This document shows positions 52,987 to 60,597 of a stretch of DNA of 64,000 bases, piece after piece (positions within the stretch are counted from its first letter, which is position 1; each line of letters opens with the position of its first letter). Origin of the DNA: Mycolicibacterium sp. lyk4-40-TYG-92 (GTDB lineage Bacteria; Actinomycetota; Actinomycetes; Mycobacteriales; Mycobacteriaceae); contig NZ_JARVRX010000011.1 in assembly GCF_030209435.1 (NCBI RefSeq), positions 124,001 to 188,000 of the forward strand, given 5' to 3'. A program made the translations under genes and the position numbers. The notes under the pieces were generated by a model. That model saw nothing but the letters and a program-made list of their open reading frames with translations. It was not told the DNA's origin and did not search any database.

Positions 52987-53439
52987 TTGGTACGCAAGAG
53001 TGTCGTGATCTGTGTGGTCGCCCTAGGGCTGGCCGGTTGTGCCACGGAGAGCCCCGCACCCAAAGCCGGCTCGCCGAATTCGGGCCTGCGCGCACCGCAG
53101 ATCATCGTCGACGGACAACAACGGGCGGTGAGCGGTGGGGTGACCTGCCATCAGGCCGGTGACAACGTCACGATCGGCATCGGCGACGTGTCCAGCGGGG
53201 TCGGTGCCGTGGTGACGACGAACGATCCGCCACAGGTTCGTACCGTCGGCCTCGGCACCGTCGACGGTGTCGCGCTGGGGTTCACGAGTTCCGAGCCCGG
53301 CGAGGCGGACAACGCTGTAGCCGCGGTGCGGGGCAAGTCGTACACCATCAAGGGCACCGCCAGCGGCAGCGACCTGAGCAATCCGCGGTCGCCGCAGCAG
53401 GTGAGCAAGAACTTCGAGATGGATGTGGCCTGCCCGTGA
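52987..53439 (+). CDS. LpqH-family (19-kDa antigen-like) lipoprotein
   Basis: 150 aa from TTG 52987, the only codon correctly spaced after GGAGG. Lipobox LGLAGC near residue 16. The mature domain closely follows LpqH: IIVDGQQRAVSGGVTCHQAGDNVTIGIG, PPQVRTVGLGTVDGVALGFTSSEPG, SYTIKGTASGSDLSNP and KNFEMDVACP, with the two family cysteines. LpqH-type lipoproteins are surface-exposed, TLR2-active cell-envelope proteins of unknown core function. It is a paralogue-type member rather than clearly the LpqH orthologue. Confidence 0.88.
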   Translation: MVRKSVVICVVALGLAGCATESPAPKAGSPNSGLRAPQIIVDGQQRAVSGGVTCHQAGDNVTIGIGDVSSGVGAVVTTNDPPQVRTVGLGTVDGVALGFTSSEPGEADNAVAAVRGKSYTIKGTASGSDLSNPRSPQQVSKNFEMDVACP

Positions 53440-53478
53440 GGGTGCGCGATACGGCGTGACCCGCCAGGATGATTGGTC

Positions 53479-54636
53479 GTGACCACGCCCGCAGAGGATG
53501 CATCGCCCCGTGTGCCCCTGGGCACCGTCCTGCGGGAGTGGGGCACCATCGGATGTATCGGTTTCGGCGGCCCGCCCACGCACATCAAGCTGTTGCGCAG
53601 CCTGTGCGTGGAGCGGCGCCGCTGGATCGGCGCCACTGAGTTCGAAGACGCGATCGCGACGTGCAACCTGTTGCCCGGGCCGGCGTCGACCCAGCTGTCG
53701 ATCTACTGCGCCTGGCGCGTCCGCGGCCGGCTGGGCGCGCTGGTCGGTGGCGCCGCGTTCATCGTGCCGGGGCTCATCGTCATCCTCGGGCTGGCGGCGT
53801 TGTTCCTGGCCGGGTCACCACCACGGTGGGTACTGGCCGCCGGTGCCGGCGCGGGCGCGGCGGTGGCCGCCGTCGCCGTACATGCCGGTGCCGCACTGGT
53901 CCCCGCCAGTTGGCAGCGGCGCACCAGTTCCATCCGGTGGCCGGTGTACGTCGCGGCGGGTACGGTGGCGGCGGCGCTGCTGGGTCCATGGCTGGTAGTG
54001 GTGCTGTTGGTCTGTGGCGCAATCGAATTGGTGCGCACGACGACGCTGCCCCACTCTGGTGCACGCAGCCTGCCGGTGTTGGCTTTCCAGTCCCTGACGC
54101 TGGGCACGGTGGGTTCGCTGTGCTGGGTCGCGCTGAAGGTCGGCGCGCTGTCGTACGGCGGCGGCTTCGTCATCATCCCGCTCATGCAGGCTGACGCCGT
54201 CGACCGCTACCACTGGATGACCGGTGCACAGTTCCTCAATGCTGTTGCGCTGGGCCAGATCACGCCGGGACCGGTGGTGCAGACCGTCGCCGTCGTCGGC
54301 TACGCCGCCGCGGGATTGCTCGGCGGGGTGCTGGCCTCGGTTGTGGCATTCAGCCCGTCGTTCCTGTTCATCCTCTTGGGCGCCAAGCACTTCGACCGGA
54401 TCCGCAGCAACAGCTACGTCCGGGCCTTCCTGGACGGCGCGGGTCCGGCTGCCATCGGTGCGATTCTGGGTTCGGCTGTACCGCTGGCCATGTCGATCAG
54501 CCAGACCTGGCAGTACGTGGTGCTGGCGCTGGCGGTGGTCGCGGTGTTCAGTCGGGTGAACGTCGTGATCACGTTGCTGCTGGCCGCCGGGGCCGGTGTC
54601 CTCGCCACCTCGCTGGGGCTGCCCCTGCCGAGCTGA
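53479..54636 (+). CDS. ChrA-type chromate transporter
   Basis: 385 aa from GTG 53479. Two homologous CHR domains: the first carries GTIGCIGFGGPPTHIKLLRS, FEDAIATCNLLPGPASTQLSIYCAW; the second LSYGGGFVIIPLMQADAV, FLNAVALGQITPGPVVQTVAVVGYAAAG. About ten hydrophobic segments make it an inner-membrane protein. The family exports chromate in exchange for protons or takes part in sulfate handling. It converges on the arsR gene, so oxyanion resistance functions are clustered here, but no chromate regulator is seen. Confidence 0.9.
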   Translation: MTTPAEDASPRVPLGTVLREWGTIGCIGFGGPPTHIKLLRSLCVERRRWIGATEFEDAIATCNLLPGPASTQLSIYCAWRVRGRLGALVGGAAFIVPGLIVILGLAALFLAGSPPRWVLAAGAGAGAAVAAVAVHAGAALVPASWQRRTSSIRWPVYVAAGTVAAALLGPWLVVVLLVCGAIELVRTTTLPHSGARSLPVLAFQSLTLGTVGSLCWVALKVGALSYGGGFVIIPLMQADAVDRYHWMTGAQFLNAVALGQITPGPVVQTVAVVGYAAAGLLGGVLASVVAFSPSFLFILLGAKHFDRIRSNSYVRAFLDGAGPAAIGAILGSAVPLAMSISQTWQYVVLALAVVAVFSRVNVVITLLLAAGAGVLATSLGLPLPS

Positions 54637-54647
54637 GCGGGCGCACG

Positions 54648-55001
54648 TCAGCAGCAGTTCGGGTCGAGCACCCTGCAGAGTGCCGCGAGTGCGTCGCGTC
54701 GCGGCGTGTGGTGCACGTTCATGCCCTGTCGTTCGGAGATGACGAACCCGGCGGCACGCAGTTGGCCGAGGTGGTGACTTACGGTCGATTCGGCCAGGCC
54801 CACCGCGGCGGCGAGGGAGCCGGTGGTGCAGGGCTCGCCACAGGTGAACAGCAGCGACATCAGTTTGACGCGCGCCGGGTCCGCCAGCGCCTTGAGCCGC
54901 ATGGCCAGGTCGAGTGCGGCGTCGTCGTCGGTCGGACTCGCGGCGACGGGTGCGCAGCACAACGGCTCCGACATGTCGATGACGGGGAGTGCCTTGGGCA
55001 T
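54648..55001 (-). CDS. arsR: ArsR-family metalloregulator of the ars operon
   Basis: 117 aa from ATG 55001; an ATG at 55031 lies inside the operator arm, so it is not preferred. Winged helix: LKALADPARVKLMSLLF ... TTGSLAAAVGLAESTVSHHLGQLRAAGFV. Likely As(III) ligands are the Cys pair FTCGEPC in the alpha3 region (ELCxCD-like position), with further cysteine pairs at the N-terminus (PLCCAP) and the C-terminus (DPNCC). It represses the divergent arsI-acr3-arsC operon until arsenite binds. It converges on the chromate transporter. Confidence 0.9.
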   Translation of the reverse strand: MPKALPVIDMSEPLCCAPVAASPTDDDAALDLAMRLKALADPARVKLMSLLFTCGEPCTTGSLAAAVGLAESTVSHHLGQLRAAGFVISERQGMNVHHTPRRDALAALCRVLDPNCC

Positions 55002-55026
55002 GTAACCGATGCTACCGCAGGATGTT

Positions 55027-55079
55027 GACATATATCGAAAAGGTGCGGTAGAACGGTCCCAAGGATTTCGATATACGTC
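55027..55079. promoter_or_regulatory. ArsR operator pair and arsI promoter
   Basis: GACATATATCGAAA (55027-55040) and its inverted copy at 55066-55079 differ at one of 14 positions. TTGACA (55025-55030) with TAGAAC (55049-55054) at 18-bp spacing gives a rightward promoter whose -35 overlaps the left arm. Binding of ArsR there would block the arsI operon and its own gene. Confidence 0.7.
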
Positions 55080-55099
55080 TCAGGCCTTAGGGGTGTCCC

Positions 55100-55525
55100 A
55101 TGTCACGTGTCCAGCTCGCCCTGAACGTCGACAACCTCGACGAATCAATTGCCTTCTACCGCAGGCTCTTTGGCGTCGAACCGGCGAAGGTGAAGCCGGG
55201 CTACGCCAATTTCGCAGTGGAGAACCCGCCGCTCAAGCTGGTGCTGCTGGAGAACCCCGGTCACGGTGGGTCGGTCAATCATCTGGGTGTCGAGGTCGAA
55301 TCCAGCGATACCGTGCACGCGGAGATCGCCCGCCTCACTGACGCGGGAATGTTCACCGAAGAGGAGATCGGCACCACCTGTTGCTTCGCCACTCAGGACA
55401 AGGTGTGGGTGACCGCCCCCGGCGGGGAACGTTGGGAGGTCTACACCGTCCTGGCGGACTCCGACACGTTCGGTGCTGCCTCGCGGGAATCGGCCGACGC
55501 GGCGTGCTGCGGGACGCAGGCATGA
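55100..55525 (+). CDS. arsI: ArsI/CadI-family glyoxalase-fold protein
   Basis: 141 aa. The vicinal-oxygen-chelate fold starts RVQLALNVDNLDESIAFYRRLFGVEPAK, with metal ligands in VNHLGVEVESSD and GERWEVYTVL. The cysteine pair TTCCFATQDKVWVTAP is the hallmark that binds the arsenic in ArsI C-As lyases and is also present in M. tuberculosis CadI. It removes methyl or aryl groups from trivalent organoarsenicals. An additional CC near the C-terminus (AACCGTQA) is usual. First gene of the operon, overlapping acr3 by 4 bp. Confidence 0.88.
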   Translation: MSRVQLALNVDNLDESIAFYRRLFGVEPAKVKPGYANFAVENPPLKLVLLENPGHGGSVNHLGVEVESSDTVHAEIARLTDAGMFTEEEIGTTCCFATQDKVWVTAPGGERWEVYTVLADSDTFGAASRESADAACCGTQA

Positions 55526-56589
55526 CGCAGACCGCTGACGCCGGTGCGGCGACAGCTCGGCTCTCGACGCTCGACCGGTATCTGCCGGTCTGGATCGGGT
55601 TGGCGATGATGGCCGGGCTTCTGCTCGGCCGCTGGGTCCCCGGTCTGGACGTCGTACTGGAAAAGGTTCAGGTGGACGGCATTTCGCTGCCGATCGCGCT
55701 GGGCCTGTTGGTCATGATGTATCCGGTCCTGGCCAAGGTCCGCTACGACCGGCTCGACACCGTCACCTCCGACCACAAGCTGCTGGTGTCCTCGCTGGTG
55801 CTGAACTGGGTCTTCGGGCCCGCGCTGATGTTCGCGCTGGCGTGGCTGTTCCTGGCGGACCTGCCCGAGTACCGCACCGGGCTCATCGTCGTCGGCTTGG
55901 CGCGGTGCATCGCCATGGTCATCATCTGGAACGATCTCGCGTGCGGTGATCGGGAAGCCGCCGCGGTGCTGGTTGCGCTGAATTCGATCTTCCAGGTGCT
56001 GATGTTCGCGGTGCTCGGCTGGTTCTACTTGTCGGTGCTCCCGGGCTGGCTGCACCTGCCGCAGACCGAGATCGCGACGTCGCCATGGCAGATCGCGAAG
56101 TCGGTCCTGATCTTCCTCGGCATCCCGTTGGCTGCCGGCTACCTGTCGCGTCGGTTCGGGGAAAAAGCCAAGGGCCGTATTTGGTATGAGTCGACGTTCC
56201 TGCCCCGGATCGGACCGTGGGCGCTGTACGGGCTGCTGTTCACCATCGTGATTCTCTTTGCGCTGCAAGGGCATCAGATCACCACGCGCCCGTGGGACGT
56301 CGCCCGCATCGCGCTCCCGCTGCTGGCGTACTTCGCCATCATGTGGGGCGGTGGCTATGTCCTCGGCGCTGTCCTCGGCCTCGGCTACGAACGCACCACG
56401 ACACTGGCTTTCACCGCGGCGGGCAACAACTTCGAACTCGCCATCGCCGTTGCCATCGCGACGTGGGGCGCGACCTCCGGGCAGGCCCTGGCCGGCGTCG
56501 TCGGACCGCTGATCGAGGTACCGGTTCTCGTCGCGCTGGTCTATCTGTCGCTGGCGCTGCGGCCGCGGTTGGGGGGCCTGCGCGCATGA
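55522..56589 (+). CDS. acr3: Arsenite efflux permease Acr3
   Basis: 355 aa, ten membrane segments. Acr3 signatures: LPVWIGLAMMAGLLLGRWVPG, PIALGLLVMMYPVLAKVRY, LARCIAMVIIWNDLACGD (with the essential Cys), ALNSIFQVLMFAVLGWFYL and LAFTAAGNNFELAIAVAIATWG. It exports As(III) from the cytoplasm using the proton gradient. Overlaps both neighbours by 4 bp. Confidence 0.95.
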   Translation: MTQTADAGAATARLSTLDRYLPVWIGLAMMAGLLLGRWVPGLDVVLEKVQVDGISLPIALGLLVMMYPVLAKVRYDRLDTVTSDHKLLVSSLVLNWVFGPALMFALAWLFLADLPEYRTGLIVVGLARCIAMVIIWNDLACGDREAAAVLVALNSIFQVLMFAVLGWFYLSVLPGWLHLPQTEIATSPWQIAKSVLIFLGIPLAAGYLSRRFGEKAKGRIWYESTFLPRIGPWALYGLLFTIVILFALQGHQITTRPWDVARIALPLLAYFAIMWGGGYVLGAVLGLGYERTTTLAFTAAGNNFELAIAVAIATWGATSGQALAGVVGPLIEVPVLVALVYLSLALRPRLGGLRA

Positions 56590-56990
56590 CACCCAAACCC
56601 AGTGTCCTGTTCGTCTGTGTACACAACGCGGGCCGGTCGCAGATGGCCGCCGCGCTGTTGACGCACATGTCGGAGGGACGGATCGAGGTACGTTCTGCGG
56701 GAACGGCACCCGCTGCTGAGCTCAACCCCGTCGCCGTCGCGGCCATGGCGGAACTCGGCATCGACATCACCACCGAAACCCCGAAGGTGCTCACCGCCGA
56801 CACCGTGCAAACCAGTGACGTGGTGATAACCATGGGCTGCGGCGACACCTGCCCGTACTTTCCCGGGGTGTCCTACCGCGACTGGAAACTCGATGACCCG
56901 GCGGGCCAGCCCCTCGAGGCCGTCCGGCCCATCCGCGATGCCATCGCCGGCCGGGTCCGGGATCTGGTGGACGAGCTGTTGCCCGGCTAG
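56586..56990 (+). CDS. arsC: Arsenate reductase ArsC (LMW phosphatase type)
   Basis: 134 aa. The P-loop is VLFVCVHNAGRSQMAAALL (CX5R variant with catalytic Cys), followed by EVRSAGTAPA, the second Cys region ITMGCGDTCPYFPG and the acid loop DWKLDDPAGQ. It reduces arsenate to arsenite, which Acr3 exports; mycobacteria may use thioredoxin or mycothiol as electron donor. Last gene of the operon; it converges with the DUF1254 gene with a 10-bp gap. Confidence 0.95.
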   Translation: MTPKPSVLFVCVHNAGRSQMAAALLTHMSEGRIEVRSAGTAPAAELNPVAVAAMAELGIDITTETPKVLTADTVQTSDVVITMGCGDTCPYFPGVSYRDWKLDDPAGQPLEAVRPIRDAIAGRVRDLVDELLPG

Positions 56991-57000
56991 GCCAAGCTGC

Positions 57001-57525
57001 CTAGTCGGCGATGAGTTGAGTTACGTAGGCACTCAACGGAACTAGCGAGATCCGGTCCAGCAGCTCTTGCGCGGCGGCGCGATCTTCGGCCGTATCCGTG
57101 CACTCGACGCGGCCCAGCAGCCAGATGATCGGGGCGAGCGAACGGTGTTCGGTGACACTGGCAGGCAATTCGCCGTTCCAGCTCGGGCCGGTGATGGCAT
57201 ACGTCTGCGGCGTCGTCCAGGCGACGTGCTCGTCGACGTCGTCGAACACATCGGCGCGGCCGGACAGCACCTGGAACAGATATCTGCGGTCGGCTGCGTC
57301 CGGCAGGGTCAGCACCCAGGGCTCGGCGTTCACGTCAAGGAATCGGTCGACGTACATGGCGTCGGTTGTGCTCGTCCGCATGAGCTGCTGCAGCGGGCAG
57401 CGCCTGGATACTGTCTCGTCCTCGGCGCGACGGCCGCGGCGTCCCGGGGGTCCGGCCAGGATCACCAGTGCGGCGACAGCGATGGACAACGTGCCGCACC
57501 ACGGCAGAATATCGGCTGCTGACAC
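57001..57525 (-). CDS. Short DUF1254-like membrane-anchored protein
   Basis: 174 aa. An N-terminal hydrophobic segment (LSIAVAALVILAGPP, about 13-27) precedes a DUF1254 core: TTDAMYVDRFLDVNAEPWVLTLPDAADRRYLFQVLSGRADVF, YAITGPSWNGELPASV, IIWLLGRVECTDTAEDRAAAQELLDRISLVPLSAY. Full-size relatives are about 450 aa and also carry DUF1214, which is missing here. The reading frame is intact, so it may be a natural short form or a degraded gene. Function unknown. Confidence 0.75.
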   Translation of the reverse strand: MSAADILPWCGTLSIAVAALVILAGPPGRRGRRAEDETVSRRCPLQQLMRTSTTDAMYVDRFLDVNAEPWVLTLPDAADRRYLFQVLSGRADVFDDVDEHVAWTTPQTYAITGPSWNGELPASVTEHRSLAPIIWLLGRVECTDTAEDRAAAQELLDRISLVPLSAYVTQLIAD

Positions 57526-57617
57526 GACCGCCGTACTCCAATCCGGTTGTGGCCCATTATCGATCGCGGGCCGGGTTCGGTCCGCTCATCCCACTGTGCA
57601 GGACGGCGCTGCCCGAA

Positions 57618-57657
57618 GTCTTGACACCTAGAGACTGATTCTTGACAGTTCGGGACA
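57618..57657 (+). promoter_or_regulatory. AraC-type phased repeat, copy A
   Basis: Four GAC(A/T) boxes start at 57623, 57633, 57644 and 57654, steps of 10, 11 and 10 bp. The first and third are TTGACA with 21-bp spacing, and the segment ends TTGACAGTT-N3-GACA. Copy B at 58098-58137 has exactly the same spacing. It lies upstream of the leftward DUF1254 gene (start 57525) and just past the end of the small secreted gene. Confidence 0.6.
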
Positions 57658-57684
57658 GCGCCGTCCGGGCCGGCGGCAGAGGTC

Positions 57685-57957
57685 TCAGCAGGGGGCGCCG
57701 GGCGGCGTGTAGTAGGGCACGCCTTCGTCTGTGTAGCAAGGCACTTCGCCGGCGACATACGGGACATGGGCCGCCGCGATCGCGGTGCCGACGGCGACGT
57801 CGCCCGCGATGTTGGTGCAGCCGCCGGCGGAGAAGTGGCGGCCGCCGGCACTGGCGCAGACGTCGGCGGCGGCGGTGGGGGCCACCACCAGTGGTGCAAC
57901 GGTCAAGGCGCCGGCCATCAGTGCGACGGATACCAGCGCGGTGATGCGTGGGGTCAT
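57685..57957 (-). CDS. Small secreted protein with cysteine-rich C-terminus
   Basis: 90 aa from ATG 57957 after GAGGAA. Signal peptide about 1-31 (ITALVSVALMAGALTVAPLVVAPTAAA). The mature part has four cysteines (DVCASAGG, GGCTNIAG, VPCYTD, GAPC) and a Tyr/Pro/Gly-rich end (YTDEGVPYYTPPGAP). Family unknown to me. It is divergent from the AraC gene and flanked by both phased repeats, so it is a likely target of that regulator. Confidence 0.8.
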   Translation of the reverse strand: MTPRITALVSVALMAGALTVAPLVVAPTAAADVCASAGGRHFSAGGCTNIAGDVAVGTAIAAAHVPYVAGEVPCYTDEGVPYYTPPGAPC

Positions 57958-58097
57958 GGTGTTCCTCGGGTTGTTGAAGACGAACGGTCGCGCTTTGCTG
58001 CATATCCGGCTTTCGGGGGATGCAGGCAGCGATGGGCCGGTGCGGCGCTGCGCCGGCCCATCGCGGAATTCGACTGTGCTGCACCGTACACGTTTGT

Positions 58098-58139
58098 GTC
58101 TTGACATTTCACGACAAGTTTTTGACAGTTAGAGACATG
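58098..58139 (+). promoter_or_regulatory. AraC-type phased repeat, copy B
   Basis: GACA boxes begin at 58103, 58113, 58124 and 58134 (10, 11, 10 bp), with TTGACA at 58101 and 58122. The last box overlaps the araC start codon at 58137. This matches copy A in spacing and in the phrase TTGACAGTT-N3-GACA. Autoregulation and control of the divergent secreted gene are inferred. Confidence 0.6.
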
Positions 58140-59135
58140 TCGGTGATCCGGGGGACGGCGCTCACGAGCTTTCCTGAGTTGGTTGCTGAACTCGGCGGCG
58201 ACAGCGACGCGCTTCTTGCTGCGGCGAACATCGCGGGCGCGGACGTCGGCCGTCACGATCGGTTCATCTCGCTGCCCCGCGGTGTCCAGATGCTCGAGTC
58301 CGCCGCGGCGGCTTTGCGCGCTCCCGATTTCGGCCGTCGGCTGGCGCTACGGCAATCCATCGACATCCTCGGCCCGGTCGGGTTGGCGGCGCGCAACGCC
58401 GAAACGGTCGCCGATGCCTTCGTCGTCTTCGACAAGTTCATGGCCGCCTACAGTCCGGCGATCAGTGCTCGCATCACCGTCTCCGTCGGCACGGACCTAC
58501 GCCGCTTCGAGTTCGAATATCTCTTGGACCCGGCGCCGCCACAGGCACAGGCCATCGAGTTGTCACTGGGCGTCACGCTTCAAGTGCTGCGACTTTTCCT
58601 CGGGCCGGGCTACCGACCGCTGTCGGTGCACCTGCCGCATTCGGCACGCACGTCGGCCGACGAGTACCAGGCCTACTTCGGCTGCCCGCCGTCGTTCGGT
58701 GCACCGGTCGCCGGGTTCACGCTGCGCGCCACCGACTTGGCGCGACCGTTGCCCACCGACCGGATCGCGCATCAGACGGCCATGGACTACCTCATCAGTA
58801 CCATCGGTGAATCCGAGCCTGCCACAACGCAATTGGTTCGGACCTTGGTTCGTCAGCTGCTGCCCGGTGGGGCCGTGGGACTGCAGGACATCGCCCGCCA
58901 TGTCGGGCTGCATCCGAAGACACTGCAGCGGCGCCTATCGGCCGAGGGGGCGACGTTCGGGGACCTGGTCGATCAGACCCGCCGGGACACCGCGCAACGG
59001 TTACTGCTCGATACCGAGCTGACCCTCGACCAGCTCTGCCGAAATCTCGGCTATGCCGAACAGAGCGTGCTCACCCGGTCGTGCAAGCGGTGGTTCGGTA
59101 TGACGCCCACGGCATTTCGGAGCAATCGAAGCTGA
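58137..59135 (+). CDS. AraC-family regulator (arabinose-binding-like N-terminus)
   Basis: 332 aa from ATG 58137; the in-frame extension upstream would cross the repeat. Residues about 15-200 are the OruR/ArgR-like ligand domain PF12625 (GRRLALRQSIDILGPVGLAARNAETVADAFVVFDKFM ... FEFEYLLDPAPPQAQAIELSLGVTLQVLRLFLG). Residues about 235-330 are the double HTH: VGLQDIARHVGLHPKTLQRRLSAEGATFGDLVD and LTLDQLCRNLGYAEQSVLTRSCKRWFGMTPTAFR. Ligand unknown. Its two helix-turn-helix units fit four groove contacts per dimer, as offered by the phased GACA boxes. Confidence 0.9.
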   Translation: MSVIRGTALTSFPELVAELGGDSDALLAAANIAGADVGRHDRFISLPRGVQMLESAAAALRAPDFGRRLALRQSIDILGPVGLAARNAETVADAFVVFDKFMAAYSPAISARITVSVGTDLRRFEFEYLLDPAPPQAQAIELSLGVTLQVLRLFLGPGYRPLSVHLPHSARTSADEYQAYFGCPPSFGAPVAGFTLRATDLARPLPTDRIAHQTAMDYLISTIGESEPATTQLVRTLVRQLLPGGAVGLQDIARHVGLHPKTLQRRLSAEGATFGDLVDQTRRDTAQRLLLDTELTLDQLCRNLGYAEQSVLTRSCKRWFGMTPTAFRSNRS

Positions 59136-59139
59136 GGTT

Positions 59140-59236
59140 CTAGTGGATCCGCGGCCGGCGGCAGTAGTCCGAGAACTCGACGTAGAACGCCGTGCGTTGA
59201 CCCGGCTGCCGAAGATTCGGCAAACGGCCTCGAACA
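59140..59236 (-). pseudogene. 3' fragment of a paralogue of the 163-aa secreted protein
   Basis: Reading leftward, the frame gives GRLPNLRQPGQRTAFYV then EFSDYC and ends RRPRIH at a TAG (59142-59140). The piece TAFYVEFSDYC aligns with TASSVEFSGYC at the C-terminus of the secreted protein at 61311-61802. No start codon or signal peptide is present upstream, where the sequence turns AT-rich, so only the tail of the gene remains. Confidence 0.55.
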
Positions 59237-59246
59237 TTCTCAGCAA

Positions 59247-59275
59247 AACATACACTTTTTGAATAACCGTATGTT
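59247..59275. promoter_or_regulatory. Inverted repeat upstream of the MCE gene
   Basis: AACATAC (59247-59253) and GTATGTT (59269-59275) are perfect 7-bp inverted arms with a 15-bp AT-rich spacer, about 45 bp before the MCE start. A TetR-type operator is plausible, since a TetR gene lies just beyond the MCE gene, but this is inference. There is no T-run after it in either direction strong enough for a terminator. Confidence 0.45.
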
Positions 59276-59317
59276 GCTATTGAATCGACCAGGGCACATC
59301 TGCGTTATTCAACACAG

Positions 59318-60544
59318 ATGACGCAGACGAGGACGAGGCCGATGGCTATCCGCGAAGCGAAACGCAGTCATACGAGGGTGGCGGCAGCGGTGCTGATCAG
59401 CATCATGCTGGCCGCGGTGGTGTTCACCTACTTGTCGTACACCGCGGCGTTCACCCCGACCGACACCGTGTCGGTGCTGGCGCCCCGCGCGGGTCTGGTG
59501 ATGGATCCCGATGCCAAGGTCAAGTACCGCGGTATCCAGGTGGGCAAGGTCGAGCAGATCGACTATGCCGGTGACCAGGCGAAGCTGACGCTGGCGGTTC
59601 TCAGTGACCAGATGCGCTACATCCCCTCGAACGCGCGGGTCCGGCTCGGCAGCACGACGGTGTTCGGCGCCAAGTCGGTCGAGTTCCTGCCGCCGGAGCA
59701 GCCGTCGAAGGAGTCGCTGCGTCCGGGCGCGCAGGTGCAGGCCAAGGATGTCCAGCTGGAGATGAACACGGTCTTCCAGACGCTGACGGATCTGCTCGAC
59801 AAGATCCATCCGGTCAATCTGAATGCCACGGTGACCGCGCTGGGTGAAGGCCTGCGGGGCCGCGGCGATGACGCTGGTGCGGCTGCGGCCGGGCTGAGCC
59901 AGTACCTGGCGTATTTCAACCCGAAGCTGCCGACCCTGCAGCAGGATTTCAAGGACACCGCGACGGTCGCGGGGATTTACGGTGACGCGGCGCCCGACCT
60001 GGCCAAGGTTTTCCAGAACGCGCCGACGGTCAGCAAGACGCTGACCGACGAGCGGGATGACTTGAACGCGGCGCTGCTGGCGTCCACCGGGTTCGCCAAC
60101 AATGCGTACGCGACCATCTCGCCGGCCGCCGACGACTACATCGCCGCCATCCAGCGGCTGCGCGCGCCGCTGAAGGTCCTGGGCGACTACTCACCGGAGT
60201 TCCCCTGCCTCCTGCAGGGCGTGTCCAAAGCCGTCGCGAGGTTCGGTCCGGTATTCGGTGGCATCAAACCGGGACTGTTCGTCGCGGCCAACTTCTTCCC
60301 CGGCGCGCCCAACTACACCTACCCCGAGAGCCTGCCGATGGTGAACGCCTCCGGTGGCCCGAACTGCCGTGGCCTTCCGGACCTGCCGTCCAAGCAGTTC
60401 GGCGGCTCCTGGTACCACTCGCCGTTCCTGGTGACCGACAACGCCTACATCCCGTTCCAGCCCAACACCGAGTTGCAGTTCGACGCTCCCTCGACACTGC
60501 AGTTCCTGTTCTCCGGTGCCTACGCAGAGAGAGACCGCTACTGA
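59318..60544 (+). CDS. Orphan MCE-family protein (MceA-like)
   Basis: 408 aa from ATG 59318; ATG 59342 is an alternative. One N-terminal membrane segment (VAAAVLISIMLAAVVFTYLSYTAAF) is followed by the MCE domain (VSVLAPRAGLVMDPDAKVKYRGIQVGKVEQIDY ... VFGAKSVEFLPPEQP) and the long helical/tail region of MceA proteins (LADLLDKI-type TDLLDKIHPVNLNATVTALGEGLRGRGDD, FNPKLPTLQQDFKDTATVAGIYGDAAPDL). It is a periplasmic lipid-binding component of Mce transporters. No yrbE or other mce genes are present, so it is not a full operon. The frame continues in phase after the TGA for 18 codons to a TAG. Confidence 0.9.
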   Translation: MTQTRTRPMAIREAKRSHTRVAAAVLISIMLAAVVFTYLSYTAAFTPTDTVSVLAPRAGLVMDPDAKVKYRGIQVGKVEQIDYAGDQAKLTLAVLSDQMRYIPSNARVRLGSTTVFGAKSVEFLPPEQPSKESLRPGAQVQAKDVQLEMNTVFQTLTDLLDKIHPVNLNATVTALGEGLRGRGDDAGAAAAGLSQYLAYFNPKLPTLQQDFKDTATVAGIYGDAAPDLAKVFQNAPTVSKTLTDERDDLNAALLASTGFANNAYATISPAADDYIAAIQRLRAPLKVLGDYSPEFPCLLQGVSKAVARFGPVFGGIKPGLFVAANFFPGAPNYTYPESLPMVNASGGPNCRGLPDLPSKQFGGSWYHSPFLVTDNAYIPFQPNTELQFDAPSTLQFLFSGAYAERDRY

Positions 60545-60597
60545 TCGTCGGCGCTTGAACCCGTCATCGCCGAATACAACGCGACCAACATCCGCCA

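Noticed and set aside
59140..59175. GC-rich inverted stretch after araC as a rho-independent terminator.
   Set aside because: CCGCGGCCGGCGG has internal symmetry but no U-run follows, and the region reads as coding sequence of the fragment on the other strand.
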